From Streptomyces sp. CB02959 (GTDB lineage: Bacteria; Actinomycetota; Actinomycetes; Streptomycetales; Streptomycetaceae): a DNA stretch of 64,000 bases. This document shows positions 1 through 8,224 of the stretch, piece by piece. The notes below the pieces were generated by a model. The model was given only the letters and a program-made list of their open reading frames with translations, was not told the DNA's origin and did not search any database. The position numbers were made by a program, and so were the translations under genes. How positions within the stretch are numbered: the stretch's first letter is position 1; every line of letters starts with the position of its first letter. The stretch lies in NCBI RefSeq assembly GCF_002803155.1, contig NZ_NNBP01000019.1, forward strand, positions 1-64,000, given 5' to 3'.

Positions 1-409
1 GGTGCGGGGCCTGTCTGTTTTGGGCTTCGTTTCCCAAGCCAGTGTGATCTGGGCTTGGGGACGGGGCCCTTTTTGTTTTTGTTGTGACATGGTCGGCCGG
101 CGGACCGACCCGTGTCCATGGACATAGGCATAGGCAGTGCCATGGCCAGCGGGTGCGGCGGGGCTTGGCCTTGGGCTGTACGGGGGTTGTTTCGTGAGCC
201 ATGCGGGTGTGCCCGGATGGCATGTAGGAGTTGTGAGCGTCCGCGTGGAGAGGGACAGGGACGGCGCGGGGAGTCCGTATGAAGTCTCGGCGTCTTGGAG
301 GGCGCGGCCGGCTCTGCCGCCTGAGGGGCATGGCTGCTTCCTCGTAGATGCTGGCGTGGCCCGGTGCTTGCGCTGGTCTTTGCAGCCTGAAGTCTGTCCG
401 GATGGGCTT
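1..409. other. non-coding stretch at window edge
   Basis: No convincing gene is visible. A terminator-like hairpin lies at 32-60 and is listed separately. A second inverted repeat pairs CCTGAAGTC (386-394) with GACTTCAGG (426-434) and straddles the stop of the DUF58 gene at 410; its loop is about 31 bases, so it may be chance or a weak terminator for the minus-strand operon that ends here. The long plus-strand open frame through this stretch is the complement of the DUF58 gene and shows no actinomycete-like protein features. Confidence 0.5.
32..85 (+). terminator. putative rho-independent terminator
   Basis: CCCAAGCC (33-40) pairs with GGCTTGGG (52-59) around an 11-base loop, and a T-rich run follows at about 69-85. 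The T-run makes it look like an intrinsic terminator for a plus-strand gene lying left of the window. That gene is not visible, so the assignment is inference. Confidence 0.45.
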
Positions 410-1720
410 TTACAGCCGACCGGCGGACTTCAGGGAGAGGTAGGCGTCGGCGAGGTCGGGGGCCAGGTGGGCCGGCGTGGAGTCGATGACCGTGATGCCG
501 TGGCGGCGGAGGCGGTCGGCGGTGCGGCGGCGGGCGGCGCGGGTCTGCTCCGCGGCGGCGGCCGCGTATACGGCCTGCGGGGTGTGGCGGCCGTCGGCCA
601 GTTTGTCGATGCGGGGATCGGCGACCGCCGCGACGATCAGTTCGTTCCGCTGAGTGAGGGTGGGGAGGAGGGGCAGCAGTGCTTCCTCCATGGGGGCCGT
701 GTCGAGGCCGGTGAAGAGCACGATGAGGGAACGGCGTCCGGTGTGGCGGTGGATTGTCGCCGCCAGGCTGCGGGCGTCCGCTTCGACCAGCTCGGGTTCG
801 AGGGGGGCGAGGGCGTCGGTGAGGGCCGGAAGGAGGTCGCGGGCGGTGCGGCCTTGTACGGAGGCGCGTACCCGGCGGTCGTAGGCGAGCAGGTCGACGT
901 GATCGCCGGCGCGGGCGGCGAGAGCGGCGAGGAGCAGCGCGGCGTCCATGGAGGCGTCGAGGCGAGGGGTGTCGCCGACGCGGCCGGCAGAGGTGCGGCC
1001 GGTTTCCAGGACGAGGAGGATGCGCCGGTCGCGCTCGGGGCGCCAGGTGCGGACTGCGACGGTCTGCCGTCGGGCGGTGGCGCGCCAGTCGATGGAGCGG
1101 GTGTCGTCGCCCGGGGTGTAGTCGCGGAGGCTGTCGAATTCGGTGCCTTCGCCGCGGGTCAGGATGCTGGTGCGGCCGTCGAGTTCGCGGAGTCGGGCGA
1201 GCTTTGCGGGGAGGTGCTTGCGGCTGGTGAAGGGGGGCAGGACGCGCAGGGTCCAGGGGACGTGATGGCTGCCTTGGCGGGCGGCCAGGCCGAGGGGGCC
1301 GTAGGAGCGGACCGTGACGCGGACGGCGTGGTGGTCGCCGCGGCGGGTGGGGTGGAGGGTGGTGGTCAGGCGGCGGCGTTCACCACTGGGGACGCGGAGG
1401 GTGTGGCGGGAGGAGGGGATGTCGTTGCCGGGCTGGAACGAACTGGGGGGCCAGGCGTCGCGGATCTGGGCGCGCAGGGGACGGCGGTTGGGGTTGGTGA
1501 GGGTGAGGTGGATGTGGGCTTCGCCCGTTAGTCGAACGCTTGTGTCACCGGTTCGGGTGAAATGAAGCTTTCGCACTGGCGCGGCGAGCGCCAGATCGCA
1601 CAAGATTGCTATCAGCAAGGCGAGTTGAACGGTGAGGATCCCGAGCCAGCTGGGCAGTACGAAGCCCACGACCAGGGCTCCGAGCGCGGAGACGAGAGCG
1701 GTGCGTCCGGTGAGGGCCAC
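410..1720 (-). CDS. DUF58 domain-containing membrane protein
   Basis: 436 residues from a GTG start. The N-terminus (about residues 5-48) is two closely spaced hydrophobic segments. The family hallmark lies in the middle: GEGTEFDSLRDYTPGDDTR followed by SIDWRATAR, after which comes a von Willebrand A-like region (residues ~240-400) beginning RILLVLETGRTS. DUF58 proteins are almost always encoded beside MoxR AAA+ ATPases, as here (9 bases between MoxR stop and this GTG). They are thought to act with MoxR as a chaperone-like pair at the membrane, and the substrate is unknown. This is the last gene of a five-gene minus-strand operon. The A-domain metal-binding motif is degenerate (LETGR rather than DxSxS), as is common in DUF58. 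Confidence 0.9.
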   Translation of the reverse strand: MALTGRTALVSALGALVVGFVLPSWLGILTVQLALLIAILCDLALAAPVRKLHFTRTGDTSVRLTGEAHIHLTLTNPNRRPLRAQIRDAWPPSSFQPGNDIPSSRHTLRVPSGERRRLTTTLHPTRRGDHHAVRVTVRSYGPLGLAARQGSHHVPWTLRVLPPFTSRKHLPAKLARLRELDGRTSILTRGEGTEFDSLRDYTPGDDTRSIDWRATARRQTVAVRTWRPERDRRILLVLETGRTSAGRVGDTPRLDASMDAALLLAALAARAGDHVDLLAYDRRVRASVQGRTARDLLPALTDALAPLEPELVEADARSLAATIHRHTGRRSLIVLFTGLDTAPMEEALLPLLPTLTQRNELIVAAVADPRIDKLADGRHTPQAVYAAAAAEQTRAARRRTADRLRRHGITVIDSTPAHLAPDLADAYLSLKSAGRL

Positions 1721-1729
1721 GGTCTTGCC

Positions 1730-2695
1730 TCAGCGGGGGACGGGGAGATGAGCGAGCACGGCGTTGATCACGGAGTCAGCGGTGACTCCTTCCATCTCGG
1801 CCTCGGGCCGAAGGTGCACGCGGTGCCGGAGCGTGGGGAGGGCCAGGGCCTTGACGTCGTCGGGCGTGACGTAGTCACGGCCGGTGAGCCAGGCCCAGGC
1901 ACGTGAGGTGGAGAGCAGGGCGGTGGCTCCTCGGGGGGAGACGCCGAGAGACAGCGAGGGGGATTCGCGAGTGGCACGGCAGATATCGACGATGTAGCCG
2001 GTGACTTCGGGAGAGACGGCGGTCTTGGCGACCGCGGTCCGGGCGGCTTCGAGGTCGGCGGCGGAAGCGACCGGGCGGAGACCTGCCGCGTTCAGGTCGC
2101 GCGGGCTGAAGCCGGCCGCGTGACGGTTGAGGATGTCGATCTCGTCCTGCCGGGCGGGCAGGGGCACCGTCAGCTTCAGGAGGAAGCGGTCGAGCTGGGC
2201 TTCGGGGAGAGGGTAAGTGCCCTCGTATTCCATGGGGTTCTGCGTGGCGGCGACGAGGAACGGCTCGGGGAGCGGACGGGGAGTGCCGTCGACGGTCACC
2301 TGGCGTTCTTCCATCGCCTCGAGCAGGGACGCCTGGGTCTTGGGTGGCGTGCGGTTGATTTCGTCGGCGAGCAGGAGGTTGGTGAAGACCGGGCCGGGCT
2401 GGAAGGAGAACTCGGCGTTGCGGGTGTCGTAGACCAGCGAGCCGGTGACGTCACTGGGCATCAGGTCGGGGGTGAACTGGACGCGCTTGGTGTCGAGTTC
2501 GAGGACCGTGGACAGGGCGCGTACGAGCAGGGTCTTGGCGACGCCGGGGACTCCTTCGAGGAGTACGTGACCGCGGCAGAGCAGCGCGACGACCAGACCG
2601 GTGACGGCGGGGTCCTGACCTACCACGGCCTTGGCTATCTCGGTGCGCAGTTCTTCAAGTGAGGCTCGGGCGCTGTCAGCGGTCGGGGTGCTCAC
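1730..2695 (-). CDS. MoxR-family AAA+ ATPase
   Basis: 321 residues if GTG at 2695 is used; an in-frame ATG at 2713 would add six residues. I prefer the GTG because AGAGG lies about ten bases upstream and the coding similarity begins at STPTADSARASLEELRTEI. The AAA+ core is clear: Walker A GVPGVAKT, Walker B LLLADEINR, then TPPKTQASLLEAMEERQVT, sensor-like AATQNPMEYEGTYPLPEAQ and LDRF. MoxR ATPases are cytoplasmic chaperone-like enzymes that work with neighbouring DUF58/VWA proteins. The 3' end of the upstream DUF4350 gene overlaps the start by 20 bases, which supports translational coupling within the operon. Confidence 0.92.
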   Translation of the reverse strand: MSTPTADSARASLEELRTEIAKAVVGQDPAVTGLVVALLCRGHVLLEGVPGVAKTLLVRALSTVLELDTKRVQFTPDLMPSDVTGSLVYDTRNAEFSFQPGPVFTNLLLADEINRTPPKTQASLLEAMEERQVTVDGTPRPLPEPFLVAATQNPMEYEGTYPLPEAQLDRFLLKLTVPLPARQDEIDILNRHAAGFSPRDLNAAGLRPVASAADLEAARTAVAKTAVSPEVTGYIVDICRATRESPSLSLGVSPRGATALLSTSRAWAWLTGRDYVTPDDVKALALPTLRHRVHLRPEAEMEGVTADSVINAVLAHLPVPR

Positions 2696-3905
2696 GGGGT
2701 GCGTGCCTCTCATGGGAAACGATCGAGTTCTCAAGTGTGTCGAGTTGGTCGGCCAGGTGCACCAGGGCTTTGTCGTCCGCCGGGGTGGGACCGAAGAGCA
2801 GAGCGTGGAGGTCGGTCGTGGCCAGGGGGGCGGCGGCCAAGTGGGTGCGGATGGCCGGGAGAAGGAGGTCGGGGGTGTGGGCGTGCGTGGGGGGCACGCC
2901 GATGAGGGGGGCGAGCCGGGTGCGGGTTGCGGAGCGCAGGACGGCTGAGGCCCGGTCGCGGGCGTGGGCCTGTTCGTAGAGACGGGCATGGCCCTCGGTG
3001 GTCTCGGCGGCCGGGACGGTGACCGGGAGACGCTCCGGCACCAGCGGGCCGAGCCGGCGGGCACGCCACAGGGCCGCGCAGCCGGCGGCGAGGGCGAGCT
3101 GGAGAAGGGCCCAGCGCCAGCCGGAGGGAATGAGGCCGAAGAAGCCCGGCTGCGCGTCCGGGGCGGCGGAGGACGGATCGCTGACGGAGGGGAGGTACCA
3201 GACCAGATGCTTGTGCGCACCGAGGAGTTGGAGGGCCAGCGAGGCGTTGCCTCGCTCGGCGAGGCGGTAGTTGTAGAGGAAATCGGCGGAGCCGAGGAGG
3301 ACGGTGTCGCGAGCCTTGTGGGCGGCCGGGAGGCGCAGCAGGGAGGGGTAGCCGCCGGCGTCGTAGCAGCGGTCGGCGGCGGTGGCGGATGTGGTGTAGC
3401 GGATGCCGCCCAGGAGGACGTCGCCCGCGCGACGGGCGGCGGGCAGCGAACAGGCCGGCTCCCGTGGCGCGTTGCCGATCTGGGGCTCGGATCGGACGCC
3501 GGGCGCGAAGACCTGGAGCGACGCGAAGCCGGGCGAGAGGAGGATGGTGCGGCCGGGGGTGTGCGTAGTCGCCGCGTGGAGACCAGTCAGCTGATCGGAG
3601 GTCAGCACGTCGGGGGCGGTGACGAGGAGTGTGGAGTGCGGGCCGGCTGCGGCTGCGGCCTCCTCGGCGGTGGTCACGACCTGGGTGGTGATGCCGTGGG
3701 CGGTGAGGAGTTGGGCGAGCGCCCGGCTTCCGGTCCGGTCCGCGGAGCGCGGGTCGAGCCGGCCGTTGTGCTCGCCGGACTGCAGGGCGGCGAGGGTCAG
3801 TCCGCCGATGACGAGCAGCAGCAGTCCCAGCAGCACGCCCCGGGAGCGGGCCCACAGGCGGCGTGCGCTGCGACCGGGGACGGCGGTGGTGGTGGCCGTG
3901 GTCAT
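2676..3905 (-). CDS. DUF4350 domain-containing membrane protein
   Basis: 409 residues. A transmembrane helix lies at about residues 24-42 (VLLGLLLLVIGGLTLAAL). It is followed by an extracytoplasmic DUF4350 domain with the phrase GSRALAQLLTAHGITTQVV and an aspartate-rich nucleotide-like fold (LLVTAPDVLTSDQL), and then a second helix near 265-285 (WALLQLALAAGCAALW). The C-terminal tail is cytoplasmic. The ATG at 3905 overlaps the DUF4129 stop in an ATGA arrangement, so the two are probably coupled. In actinobacteria this protein sits between DUF4129 and MoxR; its biochemical role is unknown. Confidence 0.88.
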   Translation of the reverse strand: MTTATTTAVPGRSARRLWARSRGVLLGLLLLVIGGLTLAALQSGEHNGRLDPRSADRTGSRALAQLLTAHGITTQVVTTAEEAAAAAGPHSTLLVTAPDVLTSDQLTGLHAATTHTPGRTILLSPGFASLQVFAPGVRSEPQIGNAPREPACSLPAARRAGDVLLGGIRYTTSATAADRCYDAGGYPSLLRLPAAHKARDTVLLGSADFLYNYRLAERGNASLALQLLGAHKHLVWYLPSVSDPSSAAPDAQPGFFGLIPSGWRWALLQLALAAGCAALWRARRLGPLVPERLPVTVPAAETTEGHARLYEQAHARDRASAVLRSATRTRLAPLIGVPPTHAHTPDLLLPAIRTHLAAAPLATTDLHALLFGPTPADDKALVHLADQLDTLENSIVSHERHAPREHPDR

Positions 3906-4594
3906 CCGCGGCTCCTGGTCGGGGTGGCGGCCAGTTGGGGCTTGGCGCGCTGCAGCTCGGTGTCGAGGTCGGCCAGGAGGGCGTATGCCCGTTCGGTGCC
4001 GGGGCGGCCGCCGTATGCGACGTCGTCGAAGGTGCGGGCCGCTGTGCGGAGTTGTCCGGCGTTCGCGGGGAGGACCAGGCCGGCTTCGGTGGCGGCCTCG
4101 TCGGCGGTGCGGCCGGGGCCGGGCGTGAGCAGGGCGCGCTCTTCGAGGGCCAGGACGATGGCGCGCATCCGGTCCTGGATCGCCTCGTTCCAGTGGCCCT
4201 CGGTCGCGTGCCGGTCGGCGGCCGCACGGTGTTCGGCGGCGGTGCGGGGCGTATCGGTGAAGAGGGTGCTCCGTGTGGTCGGAGTGCGGCGTACCGCACC
4301 GAGCCGCAGCCGGAGGGCGACGATCAGTAGCAGCACGAACACGGCGATGGCGATGAGACCGGCCCAGCCGCCCGGGGTGGCCCCGGAGGCCTCATTGAAG
4401 AGCTCGCCGATGCGGTCCCAGAGCCAATCCAGGGCGCGCTGGAGCAGATTGGGGTCGTGCTGGTGGTACCGGGGATCGGACAGCTCGCGTTCCGCCGCCT
4501 CACGGGCGGCGTCGCGCGAGATCCCTACGGGTATGCCGTCGTCGGAGCGTGCGATGAGGCCGGCGAGCGCGGTGATCTTCCCCCCTGTGGTCAC
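3902..4594 (-). CDS. DUF4129 domain-containing membrane protein
   Basis: 230 residues from GTG 4594. One transmembrane helix occurs at about 77-97 (WAGLIAIAVFVLLLIVALRL). The C-terminal half has the DUF4129 pattern: AAADRHATEGHWNEAIQDRM, RAIVLALEERALLTPGPGRT, and a tail like VAYGGRPGTERAYALLADLD. In many bacteria this domain is the C-terminal part of transglutaminase-like membrane proteins; here it stands alone, as usual in Streptomyces MoxR operons. The N-terminal 70 residues are soluble and contain ISRDAAREAAERELSDPRYH, the typical pre-domain motif. Four bases separate it from the upstream gene and the downstream overlap is four bases. Confidence 0.88.
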   Translation of the reverse strand: MTTGGKITALAGLIARSDDGIPVGISRDAAREAAERELSDPRYHQHDPNLLQRALDWLWDRIGELFNEASGATPGGWAGLIAIAVFVLLLIVALRLRLGAVRRTPTTRSTLFTDTPRTAAEHRAAADRHATEGHWNEAIQDRMRAIVLALEERALLTPGPGRTADEAATEAGLVLPANAGQLRTAARTFDDVAYGGRPGTERAYALLADLDTELQRAKPQLAATPTRSRG

Positions 4595-4598
4595 CGCA

Positions 4599-6224
4599 TC
4601 AGCTTCCCGGTGCGGTGTCGGTCGGGCGCGGTCCGGGGATGCCGGGAGTGGCCTCCGTGGGCGTGCCAGGAGTGTCGGGCTTCTCGGTGGTGGCAGGCTC
4701 GGTCTTGTCCGGCGCTGCGCTCTCCGCCTCGGCGTCCTGGGTCTTCGTCAGCTGAATCTTCGTCGACTGAAGGTCTGTCGGCTGAGCGTCCGTCGGCTCT
4801 GCCGGCTCGGCGGGGGGCTGGGTGGACGGGGCGTCGGCGGCGGGCTGAGCGGCAGAGGCTGCGTCAGGAGCGGTCCTGGGGGCCGGGGTGCCGCCGGCGG
4901 CCGGGGGTGTGGCGGGCGCTTCGGGGGTGTAGCCGGGGAGGCCGGCGGCGCGGGCGAGTTCGAGGTCGAGTGCCTCGCGGCGGATGCGCTGGTCGACGTA
5001 GAGAAGCGCGGTGACGCCGGCGCTGATCGGGAAGGTGACCGCCGAGCTGATGACCGCGCCGATGCCCAGCACGATGAGGAACGGCCAGCCGGTGGAGTCG
5101 CTGGTGCCGTTCGCCCAGTCCATGAGGTTCTCGCCGCCTATCAGGAAGGCGATGAAGGTGGCCGGGATCTGGACGATGAACTCGACGATGACGATCAGCA
5201 GGTAGGCGAGGAGCTGGATGCCCAGCACCCGCCACCAGGCGCCGCGGACGAGCTTGGCGGAGCGCCGCATGGAGGCCGCGACGCCCTGCTTCTCCAGCAT
5301 CAGGGCCGGGGAGGCGAGGCTGTAGCGGACCCACAGCCAGATGCTCACGACGGTGGCGGTGAGCACGCCGAGCATGGTGAGGAGGAGACCGACGTTGCTC
5401 GAGCCGTAGCTGGTGACGATGAGGCCCGGGGCCAGAGCGGCCGCGAAGACGGCGAAGACGATCAGAGGAAGCAGGACGAGCAGGCCGAGCAGGCGCGGGA
5501 GTTGGCCGCGGGCATCGCTCCAAGCTTCTCCGGCGGTCACCGAGCGGCCCAGGACCGCCCGGCTGATGATCATGGTCAGCATGCCGGTGGCGATGATCGT
5601 GGCGAGCAGTCCGATGAGCGTGGTGATGGCGGAGCCCGTGAGGGAGTCGGCCAATTCGCCCATGACCTGGCGCAACGGGGGTGCGGCACCGTCTTCGGGA
5701 CTCAGTTGACGGTTGGAGCCGGGGAGCCACAGGCCGGTGACGAGCGTGATCGCGGTCTGCGAGACGAGTGCGACGACCAGCGAGATGCCGAGCACGGTGC
5801 GCCAGTGGGCGCGCATGGTGGTGATGGCGCCGTCGAGGATCTCACCCACGCCGAGCGGGCGGAGCGGAATGACGCCCGGCTTGGCGGCGGCCGGTATGCC
5901 GCCCCAACTGGGGCCGTTGCCCCAGGCACCCTGATTGCCGGGCCCCGGCGGGGTGGCCCAGCCGCCCGGGGCGGAGCCGGACGAGGCGCGGGTGCGGTCC
6001 CCGGCGCCCTGGGCGCCCGGTCCGCCCTGGCCGGGGATGCCGGCGGGGGCCGTCCACTGGCCGGCAGGCGGCTGGTTGCTGGACCAGTTCGGCGGGGCCG
6101 GCTGCTGGGCCGCGTCGGGGCGGTCTTCCGGGGCGGGCGGCTGGGTGGGCTGCTCCGAGGTGCCGCGGCCCGGCTCGTCGGAGGGAGAGGATCCGGGCGA
6201 GGCCCAGCCCGGAGAGTTGTTCAT
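4599..6224 (-). CDS. multi-pass membrane protein (glycerophosphodiesterase membrane-domain-like)
   Basis: 541 residues. The first ~120 are a Pro/Gly/Gln-rich disordered tail. Then comes the family phrase PLRPLGVGEILDGAITTMR leading into about six hydrophobic helices (for example TVLGISLVVALVSQTAITLV, LLGLLVLLPLIVFAVFAAAL). The C-terminal ~100 residues are again disordered, rich in Pro, Thr and Glu. This matches actinobacterial membrane proteins annotated with a glycerophosphoryl-diester phosphodiesterase membrane domain, without the catalytic domain. AAGGAG sits five bases before the ATG at 6224. It is the first gene of the MoxR operon and diverges from mtnA; the 152 bp between them must hold both promoters. 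Enzymatic activity is not supported. Confidence 0.8.
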   Translation of the reverse strand: MNNSPGWASPGSSPSDEPGRGTSEQPTQPPAPEDRPDAAQQPAPPNWSSNQPPAGQWTAPAGIPGQGGPGAQGAGDRTRASSGSAPGGWATPPGPGNQGAWGNGPSWGGIPAAAKPGVIPLRPLGVGEILDGAITTMRAHWRTVLGISLVVALVSQTAITLVTGLWLPGSNRQLSPEDGAAPPLRQVMGELADSLTGSAITTLIGLLATIIATGMLTMIISRAVLGRSVTAGEAWSDARGQLPRLLGLLVLLPLIVFAVFAAALAPGLIVTSYGSSNVGLLLTMLGVLTATVVSIWLWVRYSLASPALMLEKQGVAASMRRSAKLVRGAWWRVLGIQLLAYLLIVIVEFIVQIPATFIAFLIGGENLMDWANGTSDSTGWPFLIVLGIGAVISSAVTFPISAGVTALLYVDQRIRREALDLELARAAGLPGYTPEAPATPPAAGGTPAPRTAPDAASAAQPAADAPSTQPPAEPAEPTDAQPTDLQSTKIQLTKTQDAEAESAAPDKTEPATTEKPDTPGTPTEATPGIPGPRPTDTAPGS

Positions 6225-6376
6225 CGTCGCTCCTTCTTGCTGCCCGTCCGCCGGGGCGGGCGGGGTCCGGGGTCCGCGGTGTCGTTCATCGTGTCATGGC
6301 CGGTGGCGCTCTGTACCCGTGCCCTTCGAGGAAGGGGACCTTCTGTTCGGTGGGTGGTCGGCGGCAGACTGAGGGG

Positions 6377-7549
6377 ATGGCTGATCGGCACGAGGTATCG
6401 GAGGCGGGCGTCGAGTCGCTCGCGGTCCCGTCGTTGCGCTGGGGGGAGTTGCCCGAGGGTCCGGTGGTGGTCTTGCTCGACCAGACCCGGCTCCCGGCGG
6501 AGGAGGTCGAGCTGGTTTGTACGGACGTACCGGCGTTGGTGCGGGCTATCCAGACGCTGGCCGTGCGCGGGGCGCCGCTGTTGGGCATCGCGGGTGCGTA
6601 CGGCGTTGCGCTGGCCGCGGCGCGTGGATTCGACGTCGAGGAGGCGGCGGACGCACTGGCCAATGCCCGGCCGACCGCGGTCAACCTCGGCTACGGCGTC
6701 CGGCGCGCGGCCGAGGCGTACCGCAGGGCTGCGGCCGCCGGTGCCGGCGCGCAGGATGCGGCGGCGGCCGCGCTGGCCGAGGCGCGGGCCGTCCACGCTG
6801 AGGACATCGAGGCCAGTGCGCGCATGGCGGAGCACGGTCTGGAACTTCTGGGTGAGCTGCTGCCAGGCGGCGGGCACCGCATTCTCACGCACTGCAACAC
6901 GGGCGCCCTGGTCTCCGGGGGAGAGGGGACCGCCCTGGCCGTGGCGCTGGCGGCGCACCGGGCCGGTGAGCTGCGGCGACTGTGGGTGGACGAGACCCGG
7001 CCACTGTTGCAGGGGGCGCGGCTGACCGCTTACGAGGCGGCGCGGGCCGGAATGGCGTACACGGTGCTGGCGGACGGCGCCGCGGGCTCGCTGTTCGCGG
7101 CCGGTGAGGTGGATGCGGTGCTCATCGGGGCGGACCGGATCGCGGCGGACGGCGCGGTCGCCAACAAGATCGGCAGCTATCCGCTGGCGGTGCTCGCCCG
7201 TCACCACCACGTTCCGTTCGTGGTGGTGGCCCCGACCAGCACGGTGGACCTGGAGACGGTGGACGGGGCCGGTATCGAGGTGGAGCAGCGGCCGGGCCAT
7301 GAAGTGACGGAGTTCTCGTTGCCGCATCTGCAGGGCACCGGGGCGGTGGCAGGCGCCGGGATTCCGGTGGCCCCGCTGGGCTCGCTGGCCTACAACCCGG
7401 CCTTCGACGTCACGCCCGCCGAGTTGGTGACGGCGATCGTGACGGAGGCCGGAGTGGTGTCGCCGGTGAACCGCGAGCGGCTGGCGGACGTGTGTTCCGC
7501 CTCACGATGGAGAAAGTCACGATCAGGTAATGGGATGATGGCCGAATGA
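6377..7549 (+). CDS. mtnA: S-methyl-5-thioribose-1-phosphate isomerase
   Basis: 390 residues. The enzyme converts 5-methylthioribose 1-phosphate to methylthioribulose 1-phosphate in methionine salvage. Family motifs are intact: RGAPLLGIAGAYG, THCNTGAL with the catalytic cysteine, DETRPLLQGARLTAYE, and IGADRIAADGAVANKIGSYP with the catalytic aspartate. The C-terminal stretch EFSLPHLQG replaces the usual FNPAFDVTP neighbourhood, which follows as AYNPAFDVTPAELVTAI. The ATG at 6377 directly abuts a GAGGGG, so GTG at 6350 (with GAAGGGG farther upstream) is an alternative start. The stop overlaps the mtrA start by four bases, so mtnA may be co-transcribed with mtrAB-lpqB. Confidence 0.95.
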   Translation: MADRHEVSEAGVESLAVPSLRWGELPEGPVVVLLDQTRLPAEEVELVCTDVPALVRAIQTLAVRGAPLLGIAGAYGVALAAARGFDVEEAADALANARPTAVNLGYGVRRAAEAYRRAAAAGAGAQDAAAAALAEARAVHAEDIEASARMAEHGLELLGELLPGGGHRILTHCNTGALVSGGEGTALAVALAAHRAGELRRLWVDETRPLLQGARLTAYEAARAGMAYTVLADGAAGSLFAAGEVDAVLIGADRIAADGAVANKIGSYPLAVLARHHHVPFVVVAPTSTVDLETVDGAGIEVEQRPGHEVTEFSLPHLQGTGAVAGAGIPVAPLGSLAYNPAFDVTPAELVTAIVTEAGVVSPVNRERLADVCSASRWRKSRSGNGMMAE

Positions 7550-8223
7550 AGGGACGCGTCCTGGTCGTCGACGACGACACCGCACTGGCAGAGATGCTCG
7601 GCATCGTGCTGCGCGGCGAGGGCTTTGAACCGTCGTTCGTGTCGGACGGCGACAAGGCGCTCGCTGCGTTCCGCGAGACCAAGCCCGATCTTGTACTGCT
7701 CGACCTGATGCTGCCCGGACGGGACGGTATCGAGGTGTGTCGGCTGATCCGTGCCGAGTCGGGTGTGCCGATCGTCATGCTGACCGCCAAAAGCGACACG
7801 GTGGACGTCGTGGTCGGCCTCGAATCGGGCGCGGACGACTACGTCGTCAAGCCGTTCAAGCCCAAGGAACTGGTGGCCCGGATCCGGGCCAGGCTGCGGC
7901 GCTCGGAGGAGCCGGCCCCCGAGCAGCTGGCGATCGGGGACCTGGTCATCGACGTGGCGGGGCACTCCGTGAAGCGGGACGGTCAGTCGATCGCGCTGAC
8001 CCCGCTGGAGTTCGACCTGCTGGTGGCGCTGGCGCGCAAACCGTGGCAGGTGTTCACCCGCGAGGTGCTCCTGGAGCAGGTCTGGGGCTACCGGCACGCC
8101 GCGGACACCCGGCTCGTCAACGTCCACGTGCAGCGGCTGCGCTCCAAGGTCGAGCGGGACCCGGAGCGGCCGGAGATCGTGGTGACCGTACGCGGCGTCG
8201 GCTACAAGGCCGGGCCCAGCTGA
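7546..8223 (+). CDS. mtrA: response regulator MtrA
   Basis: 225 residues. It has an OmpR-type receiver with acidic pocket VDDD (residues 8-11), phospho-acceptor Asp53 in LLDLMLPG, Thr80 and Lys102 (VVKPF), then a winged-helix DNA-binding domain (about 130-225) with LTPLEFDLLVALARKP and RLVNVHVQRLRSKVE. MtrA is an essential or near-essential actinobacterial regulator of cell division, wall metabolism and, in Streptomyces, development and antibiotic production. The neighbours mtrB and lpqB make the identity secure. The ATG shares ATGA with the mtnA stop, and only one base separates its stop from mtrB. Confidence 0.97.
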   Translation: MKGRVLVVDDDTALAEMLGIVLRGEGFEPSFVSDGDKALAAFRETKPDLVLLDLMLPGRDGIEVCRLIRAESGVPIVMLTAKSDTVDVVVGLESGADDYVVKPFKPKELVARIRARLRRSEEPAPEQLAIGDLVIDVAGHSVKRDGQSIALTPLEFDLLVALARKPWQVFTREVLLEQVWGYRHAADTRLVNVHVQRLRSKVERDPERPEIVVTVRGVGYKAGPS

Positions 8224-8224
8224 G

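Noticed and set aside
137..1531. Plus-strand open frame opposite the DUF58 gene
   Set aside because: Gly/Val-rich mirror translation without any recognisable domain. The minus-strand gene fits a conserved operon.
2964..7025. Plus-strand open frame of 1,353 codons
   Set aside because: It is antisense to the DUF4350, DUF4129 and membrane-protein genes and then in the wrong frame of mtnA. Its translation is Gly/Arg/Ala-rich with no domains. Long antisense frames are expected at this G+C content.
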